NCBI GenBank assembly: GCA_903933715.1
Contig: CAIZLD010000010.1
Location: 45,823-109,822 of the forward strand
From: an uncultured Spartobacteria bacterium
Lineage (GTDB): Bacteria; Verrucomicrobiota; Verrucomicrobiia; Chthoniobacterales; Chthoniobacteraceae
Direction: 5' to 3'
Length of the DNA stretch: 64,000 bases
Shown: positions 34,766-42,912 of the stretch, in pieces
How positions within the stretch are numbered: position 1 is the stretch's first letter
Layout: every line of letters begins with the position of its first letter
Translations under genes and position numbers: made by a program
The notes under the pieces: model-generated
Told to the model about the DNA's origin: nothing
The model's input: the letters and a program-made list of their open reading frames with translations, nothing else
Databases searched by the model: none

Positions 34766-35312
34766 GCGCAACAAGCTGGGGATGATTTTGTTTCTCCTTT
34801 CGGAATCGGTGTTCTTCCTGCTGCTCATTCTCGCCTACGCTTTTTACCACACCTCCGGGGAGTTGGGGACGAAAGCGGCCCACGCGCTCAACGTGATTCA
34901 AAGCGGCATCTTTTCGGTGGCCCTTTTCAGCAGCAGCTTTACCTTGTGGCAGGCGGACCGTTGCTTGAAAGACGGGGAACGGGCCCGAGTGCGTTTCTGG
35001 CTTGCGGCAACGGTCGGGCTCGGCCTGATTTTTCTGGTCGGGCAGGGGATTGAATACGCCCGCTTGTTGCGGGACCAGATCACGATCAGCCGTAATCTTT
35101 TCGGGACGACTTTTTTCACGCTGACCGGTTTTCACGGGCTGCATGTCGCGGTCGGCCTGGCGTTGTTGATGATTTTGTTTGGTTTAAGCGCGCGGAAAAA
35201 CGGCAGTGAACCCTCGCCTGTCGCCATGGGCTCGATCTCTCTGTACTGGCACTTTGTGGATGGCGTTTGGGTGGTGATTTTTTCGATAGTCTATTTGTGG
35301 GGTTTTATATGA
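34758..35312 (+). CDS. coxC: Cytochrome c oxidase subunit III
   Basis: A 184-residue subunit III with five predicted membrane helices. It matches the short form typical of caa3/cbo3-like oxidases: GMILFLLSESVFFLLLILAY, GQGIEYARLL, FFTLTGFHGLHVAVGLALL and SISLYWHFVDGVWVVIFSIV are family signatures. I choose ATG at 34758 because AAAGGAGGAA lies directly upstream. Reading frames overlap coxA by 8 bases, and its stop overlaps the ctaG start (ATGA). Confidence 0.93.
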   Translation: MIERNKLGMILFLLSESVFFLLLILAYAFYHTSGELGTKAAHALNVIQSGIFSVALFSSSFTLWQADRCLKDGERARVRFWLAATVGLGLIFLVGQGIEYARLLRDQITISRNLFGTTFFTLTGFHGLHVAVGLALLMILFGLSARKNGSEPSPVAMGSISLYWHFVDGVWVVIFSIVYLWGFI

Positions 35313-36106
35313 ACGGCAGGGATCTGCTTGTCTCCGGCTGGGAGTTTCATCCTTCGGTGGTGGCGGGCTGCCTCCTGCTCCTTTTCGTCTACTTGTGGGC
35401 CGTCCAATTTCGGCTCAACCGCGCAACGCTCCTTTTTGTTGCGGGCGTGGTAATCCTGTTCCTGGCGTTGGTTTCGCCGCTCGATTCTTTGGGGGATGAT
35501 TACCTTTTCAGCGCGCACATGGCCCAGCATATCCTCTTGAATATCCTGGCGCCTCCGCTGCTTGTGCTCGGCATCCCGGAAGAATTGGCGGCCGCCATCT
35601 TGCGCTGGGAACCCGCGGCGAGGGTTGAACGGATTCTTCGGAAGCCGGTGACTGCCTGGATATTGGGAACGGCGACCCTTTGGATCTGGCATTTCCCGTT
35701 TCTTTACAATGCCACGCTGGTGAACGAGGGCATTCATATTTTTGAGCACCTGACGTTTCTCGTCACCGGGACCATTTTCTGGTGGCCGGTTTTTGCGCCG
35801 CTCCCCTTCTCCCGGATTTCCCCTCTCGGCTCGATGATCTATCTCTCCATTGGCGCCACGGCCAATGCGTTGCTGGGGATCATCTTTACGATTTCGGCGA
35901 CCCCGTTTTATTCCGGCTATGCCCATCCCGAGGACGAGCTTGGCGCGCTCTCGCTGATCCGTGAAAAATGGGGGCTGACGCAAATTGCGGATCAGCAATT
36001 GGGCGGGGCGCTCATGTGGACATTTGGCAGCGCGATTTTTTTCTGGGCCATCATGGTGATGATTGCGCGTTGGCTTCGTGAAAGCAAAAAACTGGGAGAA
36101 ATATGA
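35309..36106 (+). CDS. ctaG: CtaG-type caa3 oxidase assembly factor
   Basis: A 265-residue polytopic membrane protein of the Bacillus-type CtaG family needed for building caa3 oxidase (distinct from Cox11). About seven hydrophobic helices are visible. Family stretches are SPLDSLGDDYLFSAHMAQHI, LLNILAPPLLVLGIPEEL, WIWHFPFLYNATLVNEGIHI and LPFSRISPLGSMIYLSIGAT, with conserved histidines suited to copper binding. It is fourth in the oxidase operon, overlapping coxC and the next small gene by ATGA. Confidence 0.92.
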   Translation: MNGRDLLVSGWEFHPSVVAGCLLLLFVYLWAVQFRLNRATLLFVAGVVILFLALVSPLDSLGDDYLFSAHMAQHILLNILAPPLLVLGIPEELAAAILRWEPAARVERILRKPVTAWILGTATLWIWHFPFLYNATLVNEGIHIFEHLTFLVTGTIFWWPVFAPLPFSRISPLGSMIYLSIGATANALLGIIFTISATPFYSGYAHPEDELGALSLIREKWGLTQIADQQLGGALMWTFGSAIFFWAIMVMIARWLRESKKLGEI

Positions 36107-36360
36107 ACATGAATGACAAACCCGCCGGGAACTTCGAAGAGCCTGATTCAAAGCCGGGCCGCAATCACACCGCTGCTCCCGGAATATTGCCGGAGAGATT
36201 GCCCGAACCGACGCTCTGGCCTGCGGTGCTCGCGCTGGGCTCCTGTTTTCTGGCCTGGGGGATTTTGACTTCCTGGCTGATGTCCGCCGCGGGAGCTGTC
36301 TTGTTTATCATGGGATGCGCCGGTTGGGTTGGGGATTTGCGCGGCGTAAAAAACAAGTGA
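36103..36360 (+). CDS. Small membrane protein of the oxidase operon
   Basis: An 85-residue protein, not identified. The first 37 residues are polar; residues 38-76 form two hydrophobic segments (LWPAVLALGSCFLAWGILTS; SAAGAVLFIMGCAGWVGDL). Its start overlaps ctaG by ATGA, so it is co-translated. Small two-helix proteins of this kind often occur as subunit IV or accessory subunits of haem-copper oxidases; that is the likely role by position. Confidence 0.75.
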   Translation: MNMNDKPAGNFEEPDSKPGRNHTAAPGILPERLPEPTLWPAVLALGSCFLAWGILTSWLMSAAGAVLFIMGCAGWVGDLRGVKNK

Positions 36361-36399
36361 CTACTGCATAGTATCATGAAGCTTTTCGCATGAAGACAG

Positions 36400-36480
36400 G
36401 GGATTTATCCGCAGATTGCGCAGATTTTCGCCGATTATTTCAGCAAAAATCTGCGTTCATCTGCGAAATCTGCGGATTCT
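36400..36480. repeat. Dispersed intergenic inverted repeat, family 1 copy
   Basis: ATCCGCAGATT at 36407-36417 is inverted by AATCTGCGGAT at 36467-36477. The flanking GACAGGGGA and GCGCAGATTTTCGCCGATT match the copy at 4351-4413. It follows the oxidase operon. The rest of the spacer 36361-36620 holds only the terminator at 36572-36595. Confidence 0.8.
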
Positions 36481-36560
36481 CTTATCCCGAAAAAACCGAG
36501 ATTCGCCCAGCCTCGCGGCACTTGCCGAATTCTTTTTTGGCCAACGCTCCAGTCCTCCAA

Positions 36561-36595
36561 TAATAAAAAAAGAGCCGCTCATCCCTGAGCGACTC
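36561..36595 (-). terminator. Rho-independent terminator of the PEP-CTERM gene
   Basis: Read on the minus strand, GAGTCGCTC (36595-36587) pairs with GAGCGGCTC (36580-36572), with one G-U pair and a six-base loop, followed by seven Ts and TATTA. It lies 26 bases after the PEP-CTERM gene stop. Confidence 0.88.
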
Positions 36596-36620
36596 TCTTT
36601 CTTAAAAAATTTCGAATGCG

Positions 36621-37328
36621 TTACGCCGATTTCTTCATCCGGCGAAGGAAAGAGCCTCCAAAGCTCACTCCGGTAATCGCGATCAACGCAAGCACCGTGC
36701 TCGGTTCCGGAGCCACTCCAATGACCGCTCCCCCGCCATTATCGGTAAGGCTGCCCGTTCCATTGAACGTGCTGGTCGCATTTCCCACGCTATTATCCTT
36801 AAGCCAGTAATTGGAAGCGAGAGTGCTGTAGGTTCCGCTCGCAGTTTTGGTGAGCAGAGAAAGCGTCCCGTCTTTCAGGAAGTACTCCTGGTTGGTCTTG
36901 TCTGGAGCAGTAGTCGTCAAGGTTACAGAATAGTAACCCATGGTGAAAACTTCCGGAGTGATTTTGAAGACGCTCGCTCCCCCGGTATATTGCTGATTGA
37001 AGTCTGAAGCCGGTTTGGAAACCGAAGCGAGAACGGTGTTCCCTGCCACCTTTCCGCCCAGACCCGAATAGAGGGTGAAAACAATCGGTTCCGTGGTGTT
37101 TTGAAACACCTTGGCATCAAATATGGCCGTATCAAAAGTGATGCCGTTTTTCTGGAAATAAGCGGCCCCTGCTTCGGTTACTCCGAAATTCCATACCCGC
37201 GGATGAGCGGTATTCACCGGATCATTGGCGCCCGTATTGTCAATGGAGATGATGACGTTTGCGTAGCCATTGACGGCAATCCCCATCGCTAAAAAGCTGG
37301 TGACGATTTTGAGGAAATTCTTAAACAT
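36621..37328 (-). CDS. Exported PEP-CTERM-anchored protein
   Basis: A 235-residue exported protein. The N-terminal signal peptide is MFKNFLKIVTSFLAMGIAVN to about residue 23. The body is beta-rich and Thr/Ser/Asn-rich (FTLYSGLGGKVAGNTVLASV; YYSVTLTTTAPDKTNQ), resembling a choice-of-anchor domain. The C-terminus is a canonical PEP-CTERM tail: APEPSTVLALIAITGVSFGG, then a basic FLRRMKKSA. In the known system this signal is processed by exosortase, often with exopolysaccharide production. No exosortase is in the window. It diverges from the pseudopilin cassette, which starts about 190 bases away, suggesting joint regulation. Confidence 0.92.
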   Translation of the reverse strand: MFKNFLKIVTSFLAMGIAVNGYANVIISIDNTGANDPVNTAHPRVWNFGVTEAGAAYFQKNGITFDTAIFDAKVFQNTTEPIVFTLYSGLGGKVAGNTVLASVSKPASDFNQQYTGGASVFKITPEVFTMGYYSVTLTTTAPDKTNQEYFLKDGTLSLLTKTASGTYSTLASNYWLKDNSVGNATSTFNGTGSLTDNGGGAVIGVAPEPSTVLALIAITGVSFGGSFLRRMKKSA

Positions 37329-37397
37329 ACGATTGGGTTGGTTGGGCTAACGGACGCATGGTGCGTAATTTTCCGTAGGATGTAAAGTTTATTTTGG

Positions 37398-37421
37398 GGA
37401 TACGCTACATTGCGTATATCC
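37398..37421. promoter_or_regulatory. Imperfect palindrome between PEP-CTERM gene and pseudopilin cassette
   Basis: GGATACGC (37398-37405) faces GCGTATATCC (37412-37421) across TACATT: an imperfect dyad in the divergent spacer. It is 69 bases before the PEP-CTERM start and about 98 before the cassette. It could be an operator for both; only the symmetry and position support this. Confidence 0.3.
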
Positions 37422-37463
37422 TAAATCGTCCCGAAAAGCGGCCGATTACGGAAAATCTCGCAA

Positions 37464-37496
37464 AAGGGGGCTGTCCGGTGCTAAGCAAGCCCCCTT
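37464..37496 (+). promoter_or_regulatory. Perfect hairpin in the leader of the pseudopilin cassette
   Basis: AAGGGGGCT (37464-37472) is perfectly complementary to AGCCCCCTT (37488-37496) with a 15-base loop. It ends 22 bases before the first cassette start codon. A GC-rich stem so close to the start could act as a leader attenuator, protect the mRNA, or be a terminator of something upstream; there is no T tract. Confidence 0.4.
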
Positions 37497-37518
37497 ACGC
37501 GCTTGTCTCTTGCAATTC

Positions 37519-38520
37519 ATGAATGCCCCAGCCCTATGGCGTAACGGTTTTACTCTGGTTGAACTGTTGATTTCCACCGCATTGATCTCACTGCTGCTGG
37601 TTGTCCTGGTCTCGATGACCAGCCAGACCAGCGATATTTGGTGCGCTGCCAATGCGAGGACCGAGCAGTTCCGCGAAGCGAGGGCTGCGTTCGAGTCGCT
37701 CACCAACCGCTTGAGCCAGGCCACGCTTAATCCGTATTGGGATTATTTTGACAGTGCGGGAATCTCGGCCTCTCAGGCGAACTATAACGGGACGCCGAAA
37801 TCGTTCGGTCGCCAATCCGAACTCCGCTTCAAGTGCCAGCCAGGGTTGCAGAACACGCACGAGGTTTTTTTTCAGGCTCCTTTGGGCTACAGCAACAGCA
37901 ACGCAGGGCTGGAGAACCTGCTCAACACCTGGGGTTTTTTCGTTTCCTTTGGTGAAGAGAGCCATCGCCCGGCGTTCCTCACGCTTCCGGCGCGCCACCG
38001 CTTTCGCCTGATGGAATACATGGAGCCTTCGGAAAACCTGTCCGTTTATTCCAACCCCAATGCCTGGTTACCCGCCACGCCGTCGCAGCGAGCTCTCTAT
38101 TCCCATGGGCTCGCCGAAAACGTCGTTGCCTTAATCCTGCTGCCCAAGCTCTCTTCCCGCGAGGACCCCACCGGGGCAAATCTCGCCCCGTCATACGCCT
38201 ACGATTCCACAAGCGACGGCCCGAACGGCCTGACGGATGAGAATTGTAGCACCAAAAACCAGCTTCCGCCGGTCATCCAAGTCACGATGGTCGCGGTGGA
38301 CGAAGCCTCCTTTCGGCGTTTTCTGGGGAGCGCTACAACGATGCCGTCCCTGGGCCTGGAGGGGCTGTTTACAACCGTGGGCGATCTTCAAAATTCAGCC
38401 AATCCCGGCTATGCCCGGGATTTAAAAATGCTGGAAACCACCTTGCAAAAAAACAAACTCAACTATCGGATTTTCACCACAGACGTCGCCCTTCGCGGGG
38501 CCAAATGGAGCCGAAATTAG
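37519..38520 (+). CDS. Verru_Chthon cassette protein C-like pseudopilin (GspJ-like)
   Basis: A 333-residue prepilin-like protein. The class III leader ends in WRNG and the mature helix starts FTLVELLISTALISLLLVVL, with Glu at +5, so prepilin peptidase should cleave after the Gly and methylate Phe. The head domain is large (about 300 residues) and starts with a helical ARTEQFREARAAFESLTNRL, as in GspJ-type minor pseudopilins. Size, position and helix match the Verru_Chthon cassette protein C family. Start ATG at 37519 is preferred over an upstream TTG. The next gene starts one base after its stop. Confidence 0.82.
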   Translation: MNAPALWRNGFTLVELLISTALISLLLVVLVSMTSQTSDIWCAANARTEQFREARAAFESLTNRLSQATLNPYWDYFDSAGISASQANYNGTPKSFGRQSELRFKCQPGLQNTHEVFFQAPLGYSNSNAGLENLLNTWGFFVSFGEESHRPAFLTLPARHRFRLMEYMEPSENLSVYSNPNAWLPATPSQRALYSHGLAENVVALILLPKLSSREDPTGANLAPSYAYDSTSDGPNGLTDENCSTKNQLPPVIQVTMVAVDEASFRRFLGSATTMPSLGLEGLFTTVGDLQNSANPGYARDLKMLETTLQKNKLNYRIFTTDVALRGAKWSRN

Positions 38521-38521
38521 G

Positions 38522-41500
38522 ATGAATCCGCCGTATCCCAACCGCAGGGGGATTGCCCTGATCATCGTATTGAGTTTTCTCGCGCTCATGACGGTGTTGA
38601 TCATCGCTTTTTTCTCCAGCGTTACCGTCGAGACCACCGCCACCTTACAAAGCGATAGCGGAGCGCGCTCAAAGCAGCTTGCCGATCTTTCGGTTAACCT
38701 CGTAATGGGCCAGATCAAGCAAGCCACCTCGCGTGGCAGCGGCGAGGCCTGGGTCAGCCAGCCCGGCATGATACGCACCTACGCCAATGCCAGCGGCGCC
38801 TCGGCTCCCTTGGCCTATTACAAGCTTTATTCCTCCAGCGACATGGAGATCACGGCGAGCCAAATCAGCAGCTTCGCGGCGGCTGCCGAAGTGCCGCCGG
38901 ATTGGGGTGAACAAAAAGCCCAATATACCGATCTTAATGCCCCCTGCCAGGATGCCAGCGGCATTCTTCGTTACCCCATTTTCGATCCCTCGGCGTCGGG
39001 GGTGATCGCCGGATGTGCGATTACAAGTGCGCCGGTTGCAAAGCAGAGCGATGCCAACCCGGCTCCGATGCCGGTCCGCTGGATGTACATCCTGCGCGAT
39101 GGCACCCTGACCGCGTCAACCGGTGGAACCAACATAGCGATGTGGCCGGCCACCGGCAGCACGGCTTACAAATCGCCTACCCGGGATAACCCCATCGTGG
39201 GGCGCATTGCTTTTTGGACCGACGACGAGACCTGCAAGATCAACATCAACACCGCCAGCGAGGGGACTTATTGGGATATCCCGCGTGCAAAGACCACACT
39301 GGAACAAAGCCTGGGGCTCTATCAGCCCGCCCGGAACGAATGGCAGCGCTACCCCGGGCACCCCGCCACGACTTGTCTCTCCACCGTTTTCCCGGCACTC
39401 ACAGCCAGTGATATTTTTCTCCTAACGCCCCGTGTTAACGGAGGCGGTTCCAATGCCGGGACCGCCATTCCAAACGCGGCAATCGCGGCGGATACGGACC
39501 GCCTTTATGCCAGCGTGGACGAATTGATGTTCAATCCGCTTCACACGGGAACCAATGCCGTCGGCCTGACCGGAACCCAAATCGAACAGGGAAAATTTTT
39601 TCTCACGGCCCACAGCTGCGCGCCGGAGTTGAATCTATTTAATCAGCCGCGCATCGCCTGCTGGCCGATCCATAGCGGACTCGCTGCCAACTACGTCACT
39701 CCCTATGACAAACTGATCGCGTTTTGTTCGACAGTTGGCGGCCAGCCGTATTATTTCCAGCGGCAGAACGGCAAAAGCCCAAGTGCCGACATCTCCATTC
39801 CGAGGAATCTGAATCTCTATAGCTATTTGCAGAGCCTCACATCCAAGGCAGTGCCAGGTTTTGGGGGGAATTTCCGCGACAAATATCCCGCAGACCGGGA
39901 CCAGATTTTGACCGAGATTTTTGACTATATTCGCTCAACGAACCTCTACGACGGCAATATCACCGACGCTTCATGCCGGTTTACCGGGCCTTCTCCCAAC
40001 GGAATCGGGTGGGTGATCCCGACCCAGAAAGGGGCAACCGCCGGGTTTGGCCGGGCATTGACGTTATCGGAACTGGCGATTGGTTTTATTTGCAATGCGG
40101 ATGGGAGTGATCCGACGCTCGGCAGCAATACCCCGGCCAACCCGATGCTCTCGGGAACGAAATTGGCCGCCGGGCAACGCATGGTGCAGGCGGTGATTGT
40201 CCCGGATTTTTTCAGCGTCATGAAAGGGTTGACCTTTATCACCCCTGATATGCGCCTGGTGGTCTCGGGATTGACCGCTCCGGGGGCATTCCAGCTCAAC
40301 GGGAAATCTCTTTTCACCTCCGATTCCGCCACGGTCGATTACACCGCGAATGCCTCCAGCATGGATCATGGAAGCGGTTACGGCGGACCCGGAGGCTGGC
40401 GATATTTTGCGGCATTTCAGAACCCTTTATCTCTGGTCTCAAAGCCGCTGCGAATCACGCTTCCGGATTCTCCGGCAGCTCCAACGATGAACTTCAGCGG
40501 CGGAGATATCACCCTTAAACTTTACTCCAAAACCACTTCCCAGCTTTACCAGACTTTTAATCTGCACCTGCCCGCCGCTCCTCTGTTGCCGGTCCCCAGG
40601 ATTGCCGATCAAGGCACCCCTCTCATTGGCGGCACGCAAACCGAAAAAGAGCAATGGTGGATCTTTAACAGCATGGGATCGTCCGCCCCGTGGAACGCGG
40701 GCAGGGTTGGCAACGCACACCATGCCCCCGGAAACCCCGGAACCGACGCCATCACGGGCCTTGCAAACCGGGGGGCGGGCGCCTTCTTTCGCGAAGAATA
40801 CGACATCGTGCGCAGCATTGTACTAAGACATGGGGATTACCGGTTGGTTGCGGCAAAAGCGACCGTGAACGACCGAGCCAATGAGCTTTACCTGCCGCAG
40901 CCTAATTACGGGAGCCTCGATTCCAACTCCTGCCAACTTTCCCATTTCAAGACGACCGCGGACCTTCGAAAAAACGCAACAGATCCTGCGGGGGATAGCG
41001 GTCGCCTCTATTTTTCGGACGTGACTCCCGCCCCCGGTTGTTGCCCCTATATTTACCCGAACGCGCCGGATGCCGACCGCCCCGAAGCCACGGGGGATTT
41101 CGATACCGGATTGGCGGACAGCCCGGATGGAGCCTACATCAACAAGCCTGATGAAGGGGACCGGGCCGGGCTCGATTTATCCCCGCCTCAGCCGTCCTAT
41201 TTTTATCAAAACCAGACCTGCACCGCGCCGGGGCAAACCTGCTTTTCCCCCAGCCGGATGATCCCTTCCCCGGGAATGTTTGGCTCTCTGCCGACCGGGA
41301 TCGGCTCCGGCACGCCTTGGAAAACGCTACTGTTCCGCCCCCAGGGGCCCGATTTCCCCACTTCGGGAACAGTCGGGCTGCGCCAGCATCCGGCGTATAC
41401 CAAGACGATACCGGATCATTTGATCATGGATCTCTTTTGGATGCCGGTGGTCGAGCCGTATGCCGTTAGCGAACCGTTCTCAACCGCCGGCAAGGTCAAT

Positions 41501-42184
41501 CTGAATTATCAACTCATGCCGTTCACATACATCGAGCGTTCCACCGCCCTGCGGGCCGTGTTCAAAGCGGAAAAACTGGGAGTGATTCCGAATGCCGCCT
41601 CCGGCAGCTACAAAAGCGGGGATGCCAGCCTCGATATCCGCCAGGAAATCGACATCAACAACGCCTCCAGCGCGGCGAAAAAGGATTCGCAGATTGAGAC
41701 CCTTAGCCAATTCGCAAAAAAATTTGATGAAAAGGATCTGTTCAAATCCGCCACCGAAATCTGCGATCTGCATATCGTCCCGACCGGGAAGGCGCTTGCG
41801 GAAATGCCCGCGTTCTGGAACCAGAACCGCTTGACCGGCGACAACCTCCGGGAACGCGTTTACACGACCCTCTATCCTCGCTTGACGACCAAATCCAACA
41901 CCTACGCGGTGCATTACCGGGTGCAGGTGCTCAAGCAATCCTCAGCGGGGCGCAGCACCCCCGAGCAATGGGCCACCTGGGACGAGTCAAAAGACCCGGT
42001 GCTCGCCGAGTCCCGCGGCTGCACAATCATCGAACGCTATATCGATCCCAACGATCCGGATCTCCCCGACTTTGCCACGAACACGGGAGGCAATCCAACG
42101 AGGTTTCCAAAAACCGCAAACCGGTTTAATGCCGACAGCTATTATCGATTCCGAATCGTGAGCAACCGGAAGTTTGCCCCATGA
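38522..42184 (+). CDS. Verru_Chthon cassette protein A-like giant pseudopilin (GspK-like)
   Basis: A 1220-residue exported protein, family size for Verru_Chthon cassette protein A. The N-terminus NRRGIALIIVLSFLALMTVL is a GspK/PilX-like prepilin helix: positive charges, Gly at the cleavage site, and no Glu at +5. Near residue 240, TCKININTASEGTYWDI resembles the KININTA motif of GspK. The remainder is a very long Pro/Thr/Asn/Gly-rich beta region with many cysteines near 840-920 and a QEIDINNASSAAKKDSQIET stretch near 1045, a second INNAS motif. It is one base after gene C and overlaps gene D by ATGA. Function unknown; the pilus-tip role is inferred. Confidence 0.82.
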   Translation: MNPPYPNRRGIALIIVLSFLALMTVLIIAFFSSVTVETTATLQSDSGARSKQLADLSVNLVMGQIKQATSRGSGEAWVSQPGMIRTYANASGASAPLAYYKLYSSSDMEITASQISSFAAAAEVPPDWGEQKAQYTDLNAPCQDASGILRYPIFDPSASGVIAGCAITSAPVAKQSDANPAPMPVRWMYILRDGTLTASTGGTNIAMWPATGSTAYKSPTRDNPIVGRIAFWTDDETCKININTASEGTYWDIPRAKTTLEQSLGLYQPARNEWQRYPGHPATTCLSTVFPALTASDIFLLTPRVNGGGSNAGTAIPNAAIAADTDRLYASVDELMFNPLHTGTNAVGLTGTQIEQGKFFLTAHSCAPELNLFNQPRIACWPIHSGLAANYVTPYDKLIAFCSTVGGQPYYFQRQNGKSPSADISIPRNLNLYSYLQSLTSKAVPGFGGNFRDKYPADRDQILTEIFDYIRSTNLYDGNITDASCRFTGPSPNGIGWVIPTQKGATAGFGRALTLSELAIGFICNADGSDPTLGSNTPANPMLSGTKLAAGQRMVQAVIVPDFFSVMKGLTFITPDMRLVVSGLTAPGAFQLNGKSLFTSDSATVDYTANASSMDHGSGYGGPGGWRYFAAFQNPLSLVSKPLRITLPDSPAAPTMNFSGGDITLKLYSKTTSQLYQTFNLHLPAAPLLPVPRIADQGTPLIGGTQTEKEQWWIFNSMGSSAPWNAGRVGNAHHAPGNPGTDAITGLANRGAGAFFREEYDIVRSIVLRHGDYRLVAAKATVNDRANELYLPQPNYGSLDSNSCQLSHFKTTADLRKNATDPAGDSGRLYFSDVTPAPGCCPYIYPNAPDADRPEATGDFDTGLADSPDGAYINKPDEGDRAGLDLSPPQPSYFYQNQTCTAPGQTCFSPSRMIPSPGMFGSLPTGIGSGTPWKTLLFRPQGPDFPTSGTVGLRQHPAYTKTIPDHLIMDLFWMPVVEPYAVSEPFSTAGKVNLNYQLMPFTYIERSTALRAVFKAEKLGVIPNAASGSYKSGDASLDIRQEIDINNASSAAKKDSQIETLSQFAKKFDEKDLFKSATEICDLHIVPTGKALAEMPAFWNQNRLTGDNLRERVYTTLYPRLTTKSNTYAVHYRVQVLKQSSAGRSTPEQWATWDESKDPVLAESRGCTIIERYIDPNDPDLPDFATNTGGNPTRFPKTANRFNADSYYRFRIVSNRKFAP

Positions 42185-42816
42185 AGCCGCTTTGCTCATT
42201 CCGCCGTTCCGGGTTTACCCTCCTCGAATTGCTGGTGGTGATCTCAATGATCGCGGTGATTGCGAGCTTCACGATGCCGGGCCTGACCACTTTTCTCAAA
42301 GCAAAGCAGGTGAGCATGGGCTCTCAAATGCTGCTCAGCAACCTGTCGCTTGCGCGTCAGACGGCGCTGGCCAGTAATCGCAAAGTGGAGGTGCGCTTTT
42401 ACCGATATGCCGATCCGAACCTCCCCGGTTCCGGGCGTGCCTTCCGGGCGCTCCAGTTGTTTCAGTACGACGAAGCCAACCAATCAACCAAACCGCTGGG
42501 CAAGTTGCAACGGCTGCCCGGCACGCTGGTTATGGACGAAAACGCGACCTATTCCACGCTGATTGCGGATGCGAGCCGCAACAAAATCTGGAGCTCCGCT
42601 GGCGACCCCCGGCTTGCGCTGCCGGGAATCGGGAATCACTACGATGCCTGCTATTTCTGCTTCCGGCCCGACGGCTCGACCGACCTCTCCCGCCTGGGCG
42701 CCTGGTTTCTCACCGTGCATGGGGAGACCGACACCTGGCCGGCACCCGCAAAAAACTACGCCACCCTCCAAGTCGATCCGATTAACGGCATCGCCAAAAT
42801 CCATCGCCCGGATTAG
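42181..42816 (+). CDS. Verru_Chthon cassette protein D-like pseudopilin (GspH-like)
   Basis: A 211-residue prepilin-like protein. The leader ends FRRSG and the mature helix begins FTLLELLVVISMIAVIASFT with Glu at +5. It has the GspH/FimT-like continuation MGSQMLLSNLSLARQTALAS, then NRKVEVRFYRYADPNLPG, where 'SARxxAlasxxxVxl' is typical of GspH/FimT. It matches the Verru_Chthon cassette protein D type by size and order. Coupled to gene A by an ATGA overlap. No fourth (B) pseudopilin gene is seen before or after. Confidence 0.83.
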   Translation: MKPLCSFRRSGFTLLELLVVISMIAVIASFTMPGLTTFLKAKQVSMGSQMLLSNLSLARQTALASNRKVEVRFYRYADPNLPGSGRAFRALQLFQYDEANQSTKPLGKLQRLPGTLVMDENATYSTLIADASRNKIWSSAGDPRLALPGIGNHYDACYFCFRPDGSTDLSRLGAWFLTVHGETDTWPAPAKNYATLQVDPINGIAKIHRPD

Positions 42817-42912
42817 GCGCTTGACCTCCTGATGGCCAGGTTCCACTTTGCTGCTCATAATTATTGCGATCTCGTTTCCCTAACCGCTCCCACTTGGCCG
42901 TTGTAAACGCTT

